Positions 38,407-50,725 are shown, counted from the first letter of the stretch. The stretch is 64,000 nt of DNA from Phyto melanocephala (GCA_941918925.1 OW799234.1:59748968-59812967), one strand, 5' to 3'. Program-made: numbers and translations. The notes: a model not told the origin generated them from the letters alone.

Positions 38407-38606
38407 CGCTTTTTGTGCTGGTTAAAGCTTCTAGGTAGGCTGAATTTTTTACTCATGAAGGAGAAGTTGTTGAGATCGATGCTGACGTCCAAAGACTTAC
38501 TGTCTATAACATATCCAGTTTCCTTACATTTCTTTACCCCTTTTCGAATGGTTGGCATTCGACTGAAAATTCTACGAAGTTTGCGAGCGGTCTCAGTATA
38601 ACTTCC
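38407..38606 (-). pseudogene. Mariner-family transposase relic, N-terminal helix-turn-helix part
   Basis: The minus strand, read from 38606, contains GSYTETARKLRRIFSRMPTI, then 'RKGVKKCKETGYVID'. This matches the N-terminal DUF4817-like helix-turn-helix of DDE_3/mariner-type transposases (pattern S-Y-x-E-T-x-R-K-x-R-R-x-F ... F-x-x-T-G-x-V-x-D). The frame ends at a stop next to the transposon junction. It pairs with the catalytic-domain relic at 35640-35971. Confidence 0.7.
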
Positions 38607-38754
38607 AATTTTTTTTTAAAAAATTTTCTTTATCAAGAAAACTTACTCGAAAACTTTATAAAGCTTAATTAAACAATATAGTAGAACTAGGTAATAATGG
38701 TTTACTTAATAGATTTGTATCGTGATGTTAGGAAACAGCGAATAAAATCTGTTG

Positions 38755-38950
38755 AATAAACAATTTTGCAATTCACAACCCCGTATTGTATTTTGTAAAG
38801 TCTATTGAAATACAGTTTTGATTTTTTTTACTTGTGAAACTTCAACTGATATTAAGCGTCAGGTAAATAAAAATCAATAATGGGAAAGCTGATAAGTTTT
38901 AGCAAAAATAAAAAATCAACAAAACATTTAAGTTAAAAATTTTTTATATT
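38755..38950. repeat. Interspersed repeat, copy 1 (pairs with 50246-50480)
   Basis: 'GCAATTCACAACCCCGTATT', 'GTATTTTGTAA.GTCTATT', 'AGTTTTGATTT', 'TTACTTGTGA', 'AAGCGTCAGGTAAATAAA' and 'AATGGGAAAGCTGATA' recur in the same order at 50257-50406. The ends are not defined, and there is no coding capacity. Confidence 0.65.
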
Positions 38951-39730
38951 TTTATTATCTTGGAAGCAAAAAAGTACTACAAAAATTATTTTTTGATTCT
39001 GTAAGAAATTTTATTAAATGCAAATTTCGACACCGTTGGAAAAACTATCTGCTCAGGTAATTTTTTAAATTCTGTGCACAGTAACAATTGCTATATTTTG
39101 AAAATGTTTAATAACAACTCAATTAGTCATCTTTATTTTGAACCTTATCAATTAAATTCGAAAAAAGTTTTATTAGACCAGCTAGTAAGAAATTTTTGTT
39201 AATAATGTTTAGCTGGTCGAGATTAGAACGCTGTATAGTGTAACACAGTTACCAATGACAACATTATTTTTCTTAAAAAAAAAATAAAATTTCAAAATCT
39301 GCTTCAAATTAAAAATTCCTGCTTATATTTACACGTACATTGACTTAGTAAAGTTGTGTAATATCTTTTTTGTACTAAAGACCACTGTGTTGTATTTTGA
39401 TGTAAACTTTAATAAAGCTCGATTCACCCATGTGTTTCGAACAAATTGTTTGTCGGGACCAAAGCATATCCATAAGGTATATGCATCTCGGCAACCAACA
39501 CAACAATTAAAAACACATGTACTTTGTTTTTGTATATATGCCGGCATATGTCACACAATTTTTTATTTTCTTCTTTAATTCGAATAATTTTAAAAAAACT
39601 TTAAAGCGAAAACTTTTTATCCATATTTTTGTATTTTTTAAACGTTTTAAATCAACTGAAACTGCAAATTATTTATTTTATTTTAAAAATAAAAAAATTA
39701 ATTTGACTTTTTAAAAAAGTTGATAACGCT

Positions 39731-40093
39731 CAAGGCGCATTCATACAGGTGAAATTATCAGCACATGATGATGGGGAAACACGATGTCTAAATTTGTTGA
39801 ATTCTCCTTGATGCCATTTATTAATGCAGGAATGGAAATTTAGAGCTTGGATTCCGTATTGAAGATTTAAATTAATTGTGCTTTTTTGATAAATTTAAAA
39901 AATTTCTATATATTTGTTATTCTTGCACCATTTATAATGAGTTTCACAAATACATATCCTTTTTCTAAAAAAATTTTATTAAATTCAACATATAAAAAGA
40001 ACTTTTCCATCCCTGTTATAAGAATTGGCGTTGACGGAAAAAATTCCCAAAAAAGTTGCTTTGTTGTATCAATAGCTGTATGAATATGTCTTG
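39731..40093. mobile_element. hAT-type MITE (CAAGGC family), 363 bp
   Basis: The left end is CAAGGCGCATTCATACAG. The right end, reverse-complemented, is CAAGACATATTCATACAG. A perfect 8-bp duplication ATAACGCT lies at 39723-39730 and 40094-40101. The same family ends occur at 30499 and 62402. A further solo right end (CCTTATGAATATGCCTTG, ending 40168) lies just downstream and has no mate here. Confidence 0.85.
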
Positions 40094-40294
40094 ATAACGC
40101 TTATAAAATGTATATAAAAAAAAAAACAGTCAGCTGATTGGATACGAGTACCTTATGAATATGCCTTGGTCGGGAAAAAATTGTTGTAAATGTATTGTGA
40201 CGTCTTTCTTTTTGGGAGAGCGAGAGAAATAGATTGTTTGAATTCTAGTTTATTTAATTAGACATTTAAGTCAACTGCAATATCAATATATTGT

Positions 40295-41100
40295 TATACC
40301 CTTCACACAGTGAAAAAGGGTATATATAGGTTTGTCATTCCGTGTGAAATTTCTATAATTTTCATTTCCGACCCCATAAAGTATATATTTTCTGAAAGCT
40401 TATGAATAGGGGAGTCGATTAAGCCCTGTCAGTCTGTCCGTCTGACCGTCTGTATGTTGAAATCAACTTTTTGAAGCCCCCATATCGCTTGGACCCGGGT
40501 GAGGTATTAAAATATCAGAAATATTCGGGAGTAGAACGGTATTGAAAATCAGAAACATCGGTACATAAACAACTGAGATATGAGCAAAAACCCACGACCA
40601 CCTCGATTTTTTATTCACAAAAACAACATTACAACAACAACATACATGCATACAAACGTGTATACTGGTTAGAGCAAACGTGGCATCGAATCCCAGCTGA
40701 GCCAAAAAAAATTTTTTTTAATTTTTTTTAATTTTTTTTTTAATTTTTTTTTTATTTAATATATTATTTATATTTTTATTATTTTTTTTTAAATTTTTTT
40801 TTTATTTTTTTTTTTGTTTTATATAATATATATAATAATTTTTTTTTTAATTTATTTTTTAAATTTTTTTTTTTAATTTTTTTAAAAATTTTTTTTTTTT
40901 TTTTTTTTTGTTTTGTTTTTTTAACATACATACGTGAATTTATAATTTTACAATGGGATGTTTTTATATATGTATGTTTTTATATGTATGTATGTATATG
41001 TATGGGATGAATGATGACACAAACTACTGTTATTGCATGACTACTCGTTGTGAAGGGTATATAAGATTCGGCACGGCCGAATATAGCGCTCTTACTTGTT
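40295..41100 (+). mobile_element. INE/Helentron-like element, copy C
   Basis: Head TATACCCTTCACACAGTGAA with AAGGGTATATATAGG, then TCCGTCTGACCGTCTG, TGAAATCAACTTTTTGAAGC, 'CTTGGACCCGGGTGAGGTAT', a long T-rich tract (40708-40910), and the end TTCGGCACGGCCGAA then ACTTGTT. The 5' half defines a subfamily shared with copy D and distinct from A and B. In the minus-strand sense the internal part again gives 'MAQLGFDATF', as in copy A on the plus strand, so part of the interior is inverted relative to A and B. Confidence 0.75.
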
Positions 41101-41101
41101 A

Positions 41102-41742
41102 TATATTGTGACATTTTTTTTTCGTGGTGAGGTAGGAATATCCTACCTCCTTCTGAAAATTTCTCTATCCGGAACCGCGTTCGCATTACTTCAGAGTGGT
41201 TAAGCCACTTTACTCTATTGCCTGCGTCCAGGCGGGTAATAGTAATCTCCTATCCAGGTCAATTTTTCTCCGCGTATTTCGCGACCTTTTGCCATTTGGT
41301 TGACCTTACTCCCAACAGTTACGAAACTAATCTCCTCCTCCAATTTCTTTCTTTTATTATTTCATCGTTCGAAATTAAAGAAAGTATATTCCGCATCGTC
41401 AATAGCTCCGTCGCCATATATACAGCTTGGATCGTCGGCTCTTCCCATTCTAAAAAGGTATTTACGGTAATAGCCGCGTTCCAACAGCATTTGGGCTAAG
41501 TAGTAATTTACCTCCCCCTCCTTTCTACTGAACTATTCATTCAATCGTTGGAATTAGTTTTGCGGTTCACTTTCCTTTTACAGAACTGTTGCACTTTTCT
41601 TGCCACTTCCTTAGTGTTTCCATTCGTACTTCGTTTCCCTGCTTTCGTTCAGCATATATTTTAACTATTTCCTCAATTAAAAGGTCTATGGGGATTGTAC
41701 TGCTGATTATAAAAACGGCTTCCTGTGTTATATTGTGACATT
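41102..41742 (-). mobile_element. 5'-truncated non-LTR retrotransposon fragment with target duplication
   Basis: The minus strand encodes the C-terminal part of a reverse-transcriptase polyprotein: 'FIISSTIPIDLLIEE', 'IYAERKQ', 'EVRMETLRKWQEK', and after shifts 'NYYLAQMLLERGYYRKYLF', resembling the region after the RT fingers in R1/LOA-like LINEs. It ends on this strand in a poly(A), seen as T-runs at 41116-41122. A 14-bp duplication TATATTGTGACATT flanks it (41102-41115 and 41729-41742). Frameshifts and stops are present, so it is dead. Clade assignment is from memory of motifs and is tentative. Confidence 0.8.
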
Positions 41743-43537
41743 AAAAAACTATTAAACAAAAGTAATGATCACGCTTATTTAAGCATATATTTGCCAATTT
41801 CGTGGTTTTTATGGGCAACCGCATATGTCGTACATGATTGTTTATTATATACATGCTGCAGGAAACTCTCTGTAAAAAAGTTTCTTTGGACAATTTTTTT
41901 TTTTTCAAAGAAATTGGTGGATTCATTTAAAAAAAATGGAAATTCTTTAGAAAACGTTGTTCTTTTATTGAGATAACATGAAGTTGACATAGGTACATTA
42001 ACACATTTAATAAGTTTAAACAAGGCTTGTGACAGGTAATTAGCAACTAATTCTTAAAAGTCGTCAATTTGTTGAAAAAATAAAGATCTTTTAATATAAT
42101 ATTGTATTCAAAAACCTTCAAAGTTAAGTTAAATTTTTATTCTGCCATCGCTGACTACGTACAACATATTAGTAGAAATAACTAACTAAAAATTATTATT
42201 TCATTTTTAATTCAAATATTGGTAAAATTAAAGTGCAATATTAGGTACAATCGCTTATTTTCAAATACATATTTTCCAACTTAGGCAAAAAATAAGTGTT
42301 TATACGCACATACATATATTAACCAAAACATATAAGTATATGTGTATGTTTTTATATGCTAGTAAACATAATTTGTCATTAATTTGAAAAATTATATGTG
42401 TGCCCTCTACTGACAGTTATTGTGGCAAGGAGCATATTCAATTAAGGGTTGTTTTCTAAATCTAACAATATAGAAACTAGTTTTCAGTGACTACTTTTAG
42501 GGAGTTTTTGTTTGTTTTTTCAACATTTTAGGGGATATTTTGACAAATATTTACCTAAATACAGTCAAACACACCCCGCAAAATTACATACATACACACA
42601 TACACAGCAGTGTTCAAAGTACATACATACATATAACTCTTTTCTTGTGTTTGGTGACAATAATATTAATAATAACGGTTGAGATTTAAATTCAAATCAC
42701 AGGATGTCAACAGATTCTTTCCTTTTTCGTTCGCCACTACCCTCCTTTACAACACACTATGTCAATAATGCGTAAACATTATTTGCTATAATACAACAGC
42801 TGTAGTATTGTGAAAAAATTCCCATTGCAGCTTAAATATTTCTTTTCATTTTTTTTTAGTCTTCTGTTTTCAATTTGATGACTGTTACAATAATGTAATT
42901 TTGATTTGATTTATATAAAAAAAAACATAAACTTTTAAATATTATACTCGTTGATACTCTATCGTTATTGCCAAATCAACAGATTTTGGTTGTAATTGTC
43001 TCTGCATATTCTCTCCGTTTTTCTTTTGTTTGTTGTTAACGCTTGAATTATTTAAAATTGAATTTAAATTGAATATTTATTACTTGTACAGTTAATTTAT
43101 TATTCCTTTCGATTTGAGTTTTATGTCATATAATGAATGTAAGAAGTGTTTTATTATTTTTTTCCTACAACTTTATAAATTCTTAAATCGGTTATTCAAT
43201 CATAACAGAAAAATTAGTTCAATATTTTTCTATTTTCCATCTAAGTACATAAATACATATTTTATAAAGTTTATCAAAGTTAATCATAAAACACGAAAAC
43301 GTTTAAATATTTCGTTTTATGACAAGGTCATTTTTAAGAGGACATTGGTTTGAATGTTATTAATGTACAATACATAAGTATGTATGTATGTTAAAATAAA
43401 GTTTAATATTTTTTAAAAATGTTTAGGATTCGTCAGAGCCAACAATTGCACTGTTAATATTTAAACAGAATTCCGATGTTACGTATGTAATTTTATACAC
43501 AAATCGGCATTTGAACTACGATAAAATCCATTTTTAT

Positions 43538-44515
43538 TATACCCTTCACTCAGTGAAAAAGGGTATATCGATGCCTTACTTCCTCAACCTCGTATTTTAA
43601 AAAATATGGTTTTGACTTTTTCATATCAAACGATTTATATTTTTGTGTTCCATTACTGCAACAACTTAAATTATTACTACTAATATACATAAATGTAATA
43701 AGTTCCTTAATAATTGCATTTAAACTTTTAACCAAACACCGAAGTATAAAAAAATTAACCGTTTTTTTTCTCTCCTGAAAAGTTATATTTTTTAAGATAC
43801 GAGGTTGAGGAAGTAAGGCGTCTATATATAGGTTTGTCATTCCGTGTGAAATTTCTACAATTTTCATTTCCAACCCCATAAAGTATATATTTTCTGAAAG
43901 CTTATGAATAGGGGAGTCGATTAAGCTTTGTCAGTCTGTCCTTCTGTCCGTGTGCGTGTTGAAACTTTTTTGACAACTTTTTGAAGCCCCCCGACACTGC
44001 TTGGACCCGGGTGAGGTATTAAAATATCAGAAATATTCGGGAGTAGATCCGTATTGAAAATCAGAAACATCGGTACATAAACAACTGAGATATGAGCAAA
44101 AACCCACGACCACCTCGATTTTTTTTCACAAAAACAACATTACAACAACAACATATAAACGTGTATACTGGTTAGAGTAAACGTGGCATCGAATCCCAGC
44201 GGAGCCAAAAAAAAAAATTTTTGTATTTTTTTTAATTATTTTTTATTTAATATATTATTTATATTTTATTTATTATATTTTTTTTTTGTTTTATATTTAT
44301 TATTTATATTTTAATTATTTTTTTTAATTTTTTTTTTTAATTTTTTTTTTTTTTTTCAAATACATACGTAAATTTTAATTTTAAAATGGGATGTTTTTAT
44401 ATGTATGTACGTATATCATATGGAATGGTGATACAAACTACTGTTGTTGCATGACTACACGTTGTGAAGAGTAAATGAGATTCGGCACGGCCGAATATAG
44501 CACTTTAACTTGTTT
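43538..44515 (+). mobile_element. INE/Helentron-like element, copy D (interrupted)
   Basis: Same subfamily as copy C: 'ACCCTTCACTCAGTGAAAAA' head, 'CTTGGACCCGGGTGAGGTAT', and an end TTCGGCACGGCCGAA then ACTTGTT. It is split after GGGTATAT in the head by a 255-bp MITE (43569-43823). Apart from that insertion it is co-linear with copy C. Confidence 0.75.
43569..43823. mobile_element. MITE nested in INE copy D, about 255 bp
   Basis: Inverted ends of about 33 bp with one or two mismatches begin GCCTTACTTCCTCAACCTCG (left at 43573) and recur as the reverse complement ending at 43819. The uninterrupted copy C shows the empty site GGGTATATATAGG. Comparison implies a short A/T duplication (ATAT or similar) at the insertion. 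The superfamily is not determined. Confidence 0.8.
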
Positions 44516-45111
44516 TTAGATCGTTTAGAAACTTATTTGCCTAACAATTTTGCCATATTTTTATTAAAACCAATATGTTTTTGTCAGTGCAATGAAAAAT
44601 AAGCAAAAAACAAAATTAAACAACCAAATGAAAATATTTAACGTTACTCTTGTCGAATAATATTAATTCGTACCATGGAACAATTATAAAAAAGAGAGAA
44701 TATTTTTTGTCTCTCTTTTTATATTTCGAGTTTGACAAGTTTTGCCACTGAAATCTCTTTTTTATATATGGAGTTTGACAAGCATTGGCACACAAAAAAA
44801 TAATCAGCTGGGCTGGCACCGCCACCCGTATAAGTGTACTATAGAAGTGAGAGATCAGGTTAACACTTGTTTATATAATTTGGTAGAGTGAGGGTAAATT
44901 CGAGCGAAGATACTGTTTTTAAAATGATTTTTTTTTTTACAAAAATTTAAGATGTACTAATGGCAAAATAAATGCGTTCAATTTTCCATAATCTTACTAG
45001 AAAAGGGGTAAACAGACAGTTAGGCTCGTACTTCTGTTGAACATTGTGTATTTGTTCTCAATTTTTACGATAATCACTTTGAAAAATTTACCCCTTAATA
45101 ACACTTTTATC

Positions 45112-45162
45112 TACTACTACTATTACTATTACTACTACTACTACTACTAATACTACTTATTA
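45112..45162. repeat. (ACT)n/(CTA)n imperfect microsatellite
   Basis: An imperfect run of TACTAC units with TATTAC interruptions, non-coding, inside the large oc intron. Confidence 0.8.
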
Positions 45163-47177
45163 TTATTGTGCAAACGTAAAAGATATTATGTGATATGTGA
45201 TCAGTATGCATGTATGCATGCATCAGTACCCTAATTGGTAATCTAGGAGGCAAAATACGATCTACGAACAACATCGTAATTTTACTCGAAAGTTGGAGTT
45301 TGCTATGCTTTTGGCAGATTAATAAGAATGCTAAAAGTACAACCGCCTACGTGGGTCGTAATTTGAGCACCTAAATTACAATTTAATATGTACTAAAACA
45401 ATATCTTAGAAGGCAAATTATGGCATTCAAACCTAAATTTATTCTTATTAGAATCTTTATACAAATAGCACAGCTAACTATAATGTTCGAGTAAAATATC
45501 GATCGCGTTCAATTCAGTAATTTGGCCCCAGGTTTAGTGAAACCATATTTCTCTGTAGACAATTATTTTAATTAATTTTTATTTAAATCAGACATTTTAT
45601 TAAAACTCAAGGCAAATTTTAAATTAATTTAAATAAAGAACCTAATTTCGCTAACGATTGTTTGAGTTAAACTTTGCTTTACAACACATTTGCTACGATT
45701 TCTAACTCCATAATCCAATTTTCCCACAACAATTATATTAATTTTTAAAATTCAAGAATTCGTTGGGCAAATTTGTCAGTTGTTTATTTGTTTAACTTGA
45801 GTGTTTTTGAGCAGAGTGGCTTTTCATGCGGAAGGAAGGCAAGTATCAATGAATAAATTATAGTTGTTGTTATTGTTATTGCCTTATAACAAGAAACAAG
45901 TGTTAAAAGTCACGCGCCCAATTTCAAAGATGCTGCAAGCACAACGAATGATACACAACAACAACAAAAATAAACAAACAAACAAACATCCGAAATGTTT
46001 ATCCAAAGCGTACAGTTGCAAATTGACTTGATTATATTGTCAAATAGAAAAGCAAACCTCATGCCACAAAACCTTCGCACAGCACACTCCCCCTTTTTAT
46101 TATCATTATACAATAACAAGTGCAAGGACTTTCTATTTGCTAAAAATGGAGTGGGAGCAAATACTTCATACAAAGTCTGACATGCTTCCACACTATTATC
46201 CTTGTTTGTTATGCTTAAGGGGGACCAAGCTAACAATCTGCAAAGTGCTTACGAACGCATTTATGTGTCTGTATTCGTATCTTGAGGTTGTGTTCACATT
46301 CTCATCATTTAAGGAAAGAAAAAACACAACTCATTCATACAAGTGAAGAGTTTGTTTTTACAGTGATTTCGAAAGCTCTTCTCGATGGTCCATAAACGAA
46401 AGAATAAAAAAGAGGTGTGGGCCTGTTAATGGTTTCATATTGCCATTCCAAAAAAAAAAAAAAAAAAAAAAAAGAGCACAGCTCATACCACACATTTGCC
46501 TTGATATTTATGCCACACGCCACAATCTATAATGTTACCACATACACACACTTTTAACGCCCCTGTTGTTAAACAGCTCCCAAAGAAATAATATGCCATC
46601 AAAGTAAAATAAAACAACAAAAAATTCTATTCATTCATTCATGACCAAAAAAGAAATCATTAAAGGTTTTCAGAAGGACCTTATTTGCGTTATATTAACG
46701 TTTATAATGTTGTTGTTGTTGTTATTGCTGTTATCAGAACAAAAAGAGCATTAAACAAGGCGTATCAGATTTCATTATATTTCTCAATTTGTTTTCACTT
46801 TTATTTCTACTTTTTCAGTTTCAGTTTCTTTTTCGTTTTATTATTTTTCGTCCTGACATTTTCTGGGTGTTTGCTTGTGATAAAGCAAAGATTTATAATC
46901 AAAGTGCCAGGGGAAGAATGAACAAACACATTTTTAAATTAATATCACTAATTTCTAAAAAAAAAAATATGCAGCATATAAGAAAATTGTATTATACAAA
47001 GAGAGATTTAATTAAATTTTAATAATGTTTAAATTTTATGTTTGAAATCAGTTAATGAAATGGAAAATGTGTTAAATGCTGAGCTTTTAATTTAAAAAAA
47101 TATCAAAGAAATTGTATTTGCAGTAAAATTTAATTTTTTCAACAAACATTTTATTTATTTTTTTTTGGTCTTTTTAG

Positions 47178-48299
47178 GTCTGGTTTAAAAATCGGCGAGC
47201 CAAATGCCGACAACAATTGCAACAGCAACAACAGTCGAATAGTTTAAACAACTCGAAGTCAGTTAATTCAGGTTCGGGTTCCACATCGTGTTCATCTTCC
47301 TCCTCCTCACGCAATACATCGAATAATGGCAGCGGCAATTCTAGTTCAACGAATTCTTCCAAATCCAACAGCCATCATTCCTCATCCAACAACAATAACA
47401 ACAACTCCAACAACAAATCAAATAATTCAACGAATAATAATTCCTCCTCGCAAAGCTCTTCGGCTGCAGCGGTAGCTCAGTCGATCAAGTCACATCACAG
47501 TTCCTTCCACAATTCCTCATCGTCCGCCTCCGCCGTTACACCCACGAGCTCTTCAGCGGTCTCACATTTACATCACATGGCCGGCAGTAATGTGGCTTCG
47601 GGTTCGGCTGCTGGCCTAAATTCCTCGAGCGGTGCTAATCATCAAAACTCTTCACCCCTTTTACCGACACCAGCCACCTCGGTTAGTCCGGTTAGTATTG
47701 TGTGCAAAAAAGAACATTTGGTTGGCTCTGGCTACCCCAGCTCAAATGTGGATAATTTGCGTGGTTCGTCTTATGATACACTCAAGGAATCCGGTGGAGA
47801 TATCAGCACTAGTTCACATCATCATCATAGTATTTATGGTACGGCCGCCTCAGCAAATCCCCGTCTTTTACAGCCTGGTGGCAATATAACGCCCATGGAT
47901 TCTAATTCCAGCATTACAACACCCTCCCCACCTATTACACCCATGTCACCACAGTCGGCGGCTGCAGCCCATGCTGCTCAATCTGCCCAATCGGCTCATC
48001 ATTCTGCCGCCCATTCGGCTGCGTACATGTCAAATCATGACTCTTATAACTTTTGGCATAATCAATATCAGCAGTATCCCAACAATTACGCCCAAGCGCC
48101 CAGCTATTACTCGCAAATGGAATACTTCAGCAATCAAAATCAAGTCAACTACAATATGGGTCACTCGGGCTATTCAGCTGCTACTAATTTCGGCCTTTCG
48201 CCCAGTCCCTCATTCACGGGCACCGTTTCAGCTCAGGCTTTTTCGCAAAACAGTCTAGACTACATGACGCCTCAGGACAAGTATGTCAATATGGTGTAG
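47178..48299 (+). CDS. oc: Orthodenticle/ocelliless homeobox protein, coding exon 3 (recognition helix and C-terminus)
   Basis: It starts in phase 0 with VWFKNRRAKCRQQLQQQQQ, completing the homeodomain (residues 112-125). Lys115 is homeodomain position 50, which gives the TAATCC specificity of Otd/Bicoid/Otx proteins. After the Gln run comes a Ser/Asn-rich low-complexity region (about 132-270). Recognisable blocks follow: 'HQNSSPLLPTPATSVSPVSI', 'VCKKEHL', 'HHHHSIYG', 'NPRLLQPGGNITPMDS', 'SPPITPMSPQSAAAA', Ala/Gln/His repeats, 'NHDSYNFWHNQYQQYPN' and the end LDYMTPQDKYVNMV. These match Drosophila Otd closely, with small changes (T for S, V for A) near the end. The Ser/Asn and Gly-rich middle appears shorter than in Drosophila. 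Stop TAG at 48297-48299. Other open frames here are shadows. Confidence 0.97.
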   Translation, partial: VWFKNRRAKCRQQLQQQQQSNSLNNSKSVNSGSGSTSCSSSSSSRNTSNNGSGNSSSTNSSKSNSHHSSSNNNNNNSNNKSNNSTNNNSSSQSSSAAAVAQSIKSHHSSFHNSSSSASAVTPTSSSAVSHLHHMAGSNVASGSAAGLNSSSGANHQNSSPLLPTPATSVSPVSIVCKKEHLVGSGYPSSNVDNLRGSSYDTLKESGGDISTSSHHHHSIYGTAASANPRLLQPGGNITPMDSNSSITTPSPPITPMSPQSAAAAHAAQSAQSAHHSAAHSAAYMSNHDSYNFWHNQYQQYPNNYAQAPSYYSQMEYFSNQNQVNYNMGHSGYSAATNFGLSPSPSFTGTVSAQAFSQNSLDYMTPQDKYVNMV

Positions 48300-49740
48300 A
48301 ATCTGCTGATGCAATATTGCAGCAGCAAATCAGACGATGATTCAGTCAGCAGTTCATATGTCTCCAATAAAACGTCGTTTGAATATTCATAAATCACAAC
48401 CCAACATGAGATTCACGCAAAACATTTTAAACATATCGTACGGAAAAAAGAGAAAAACTATTTTTCGTTATACATCTATAGGAAACACAAAAATAAAATC
48501 CAAGAAAGAGAAAAAATCAAATTGTAGAGATTTTTTAAGGAAACAATGGTGAATGTTTCAATGTCCTTGCTGTCAAAAAAACAAAAAAAAAACATTCAAA
48601 ATAATGAATTATTGAAAAGCTCAATAATGCTATTACAAAATTAATTTAAAAGTTTGGGGTATTTCTTTTGGGAAAATGTATAAACACTTTGTTATCATGA
48701 TTGCAAATGAAATTATAAATGACCATGATTTAGGAAAAATATTTTTTTTTTTCAATACGATTTTATCGTTGAAACCCTATTGTTTCCTTTAAAATTTAAG
48801 CAATTTTCGTAGGAAACAAAATCTAAACAAAATACAATTGTAAATACGTATAATTATTTGTATCATTTAGCAGCCAAGATCAACGAAAATCGAGTGATAA
48901 AAAATAATTTAACTCATAATAAGTAAAAAAACAAACAAACCCAAAAACTAATTTTTCTTTCTTCATCCTTAAAAACTTTTATAAGAAAACTTGTCTTACG
49001 TTTCAAACATTTTGTTATCTAATTAAGAATAAGAACAAATAATGGAGAAAAAAGAAAAAAAAAAAGAAATCCCAAAATCTTCTCCAAACATTCACAAGTA
49101 TTAAACATAAAAATATTGTAAATTTTGATAAAACTCTATCACATTATTAAACAAGTTTATAAATTAATAAAAATGTCCTTATAATTGTATATCATATCAC
49201 TAAAAAAAATTATAAATATTAACCCAAAGTAATTATAATATTTTGTATAAAATAACAACAACAACAACAAAAAACACAAAAAAAACATTTCATTTAAAAA
49301 TATAAAAAAACATAAACATGATAAAAATTGAGTTTTAAATATAGAAAATAAAAGTTCAAATCTTAAAAATTATAAAAAAAGGAAAAAAAAAACAAAATAA
49401 TTCTAAATCAAAAAAAAAAAAAAAGAAAACAATGCAAAGGACAACACAACTTCTTACATATTTTTAGCAACTAGCAAATTTTATTTAAACGTTGTATTAT
49501 AAAAAATAAAACATTAAGATAATAAAAATTCCTCCCTTGAACCCTCAAAGTCCTCTTAAGAAATTATGTAATTGTATACCCTATAAAAAAAACAACAACA
49601 ACTACTAATAGTTAATAATATGTGTACAAAAATAAAACAAACAAAAAAAAAAAGAACTATATATAACAAAAAAATATTATAATAATAATGTTCTTTCATA
49701 CATGAAAATAAATTAAAACGTTTTATATTATTTTTAAAAT
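48300..49740 (+). other. oc: oc 3' UTR and immediate 3' flank
   Basis: The sequence stays extremely A-rich with many AATAAA hexamers (e.g. 49707-49712), so the cleavage site cannot be fixed by eye; a 3' UTR of roughly 1-1.4 kb is plausible. TGTAAATA at 48839-48846 matches the Pumilio element consensus TGTANATA. No further coding sequence. The open frame at 48337-48552 is in UTR sequence and has no family features. Confidence 0.55.
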
Positions 49741-50245
49741 TTAATATATTTTAAAAATTAATTTGTTTGTTTTCTTTTTAATAACATTTTGTTTAGATTG
49801 TATTATTTTTTTTTTAAATCAAATTAATAAAAAACATGTTCAAACATTCCATTTAAAATATATATACATACATACATATACCTTCTTATATAATTTTCTT
49901 TTTAACTTAATTTGTTTTAAACAATTACTATTTTTAAATAAACATGAATTTAGATTGAAGCAGACTTTACAATAAATATTAGTTAATAATTTTACTCTAT
50001 TATTTTGTGTTTTTTTTTCACTCCTCACTGCATTTCTACACCTTTGTGAGATGAAGTTTCATTTTGAAAGTTAATGATGAAACAGAATACAACTGTAACG
50101 TACGGCGTAAATCGCTGTTAGAAAACCAAAGTCCAAAATAAATTAAATTCGAAACGTATGTAACAAATGCAAATTTCTATGTTGTTTTATAAAAAAAGAA
50201 AGAAAATTTAATCAAATTTTCTGTAAACCATACCAAATAAACAAT

Positions 50246-50725
50246 AGTTCAATTCACAACCCCTTATTGTATTTTGTAACGTCTATTAAAATAAAGTTTT
50301 GATTTATTTACTTGTGACCACAATATCTGTTGTATCGGTTGTTTTCTTAAACGTCAAATAATATTAAACGTCAGTTAAATAAAAAATCAGGAATGGGAAA
50401 GTTGATATAATCTTACTTCTGCAGAGTTAAAAATTTTTTTTTTAATTTTTATTAAAAACTATCAGCAAAGTTAAAAAAAATCAACAAAATATTTGCTTTA
50501 AAAAAATATATTTTTGTTTTCTAATTTAGGATCGAAAAATTAAATTTTTTAATTTCGCAATAAGTTTTTATTCTCCATCCCTGAATGAATCGATACACTT
50601 GAAATAACACTGTATTGCTTTACAAAATTTTTTAATGGAAAATAATAACAACAACAAGCATGCAATGCTGTAAACTTACAAAAATTGCACCAATAGTACA
50701 TTACAAGGGAAGTGTGAATTGAAAA
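50246..50725. repeat. Interspersed repeat, copy 2, possible inverted ends
   Basis: 50257-50406 matches 38766-38903 block for block (TTCACAACCCCTTATTGTAT, AACGTCTATT, TTACTTGTGA, GTCAGTTAAATAAA, GGGAAAGTTGATA). The right part ends 'AAGGGAAGTGTGAATTGAA', whose reverse complement resembles the left TTCAATTCACAACCCCTT. This suggests a roughly 470-bp inverted-repeat element, not confirmed by a target duplication. Confidence 0.5.

Noticed and set aside
44616..44825. Sequence like the interior of the CAAGGC MITEs
   Set aside because: It shares AGTTTGACA, GAGAGA and AATCAGCTGG motifs, but no terminal repeats or target duplication could be found, so it is not listed as an element.
47174..48258. Other-frame open frames over the last oc exon (minus strand acidic peptide; + strand 85 and 95 codons)
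   Set aside because: They are shadows of the Ser/Asn/His-rich oc coding frame, which is supported by homeodomain continuity and conserved C-terminal blocks.
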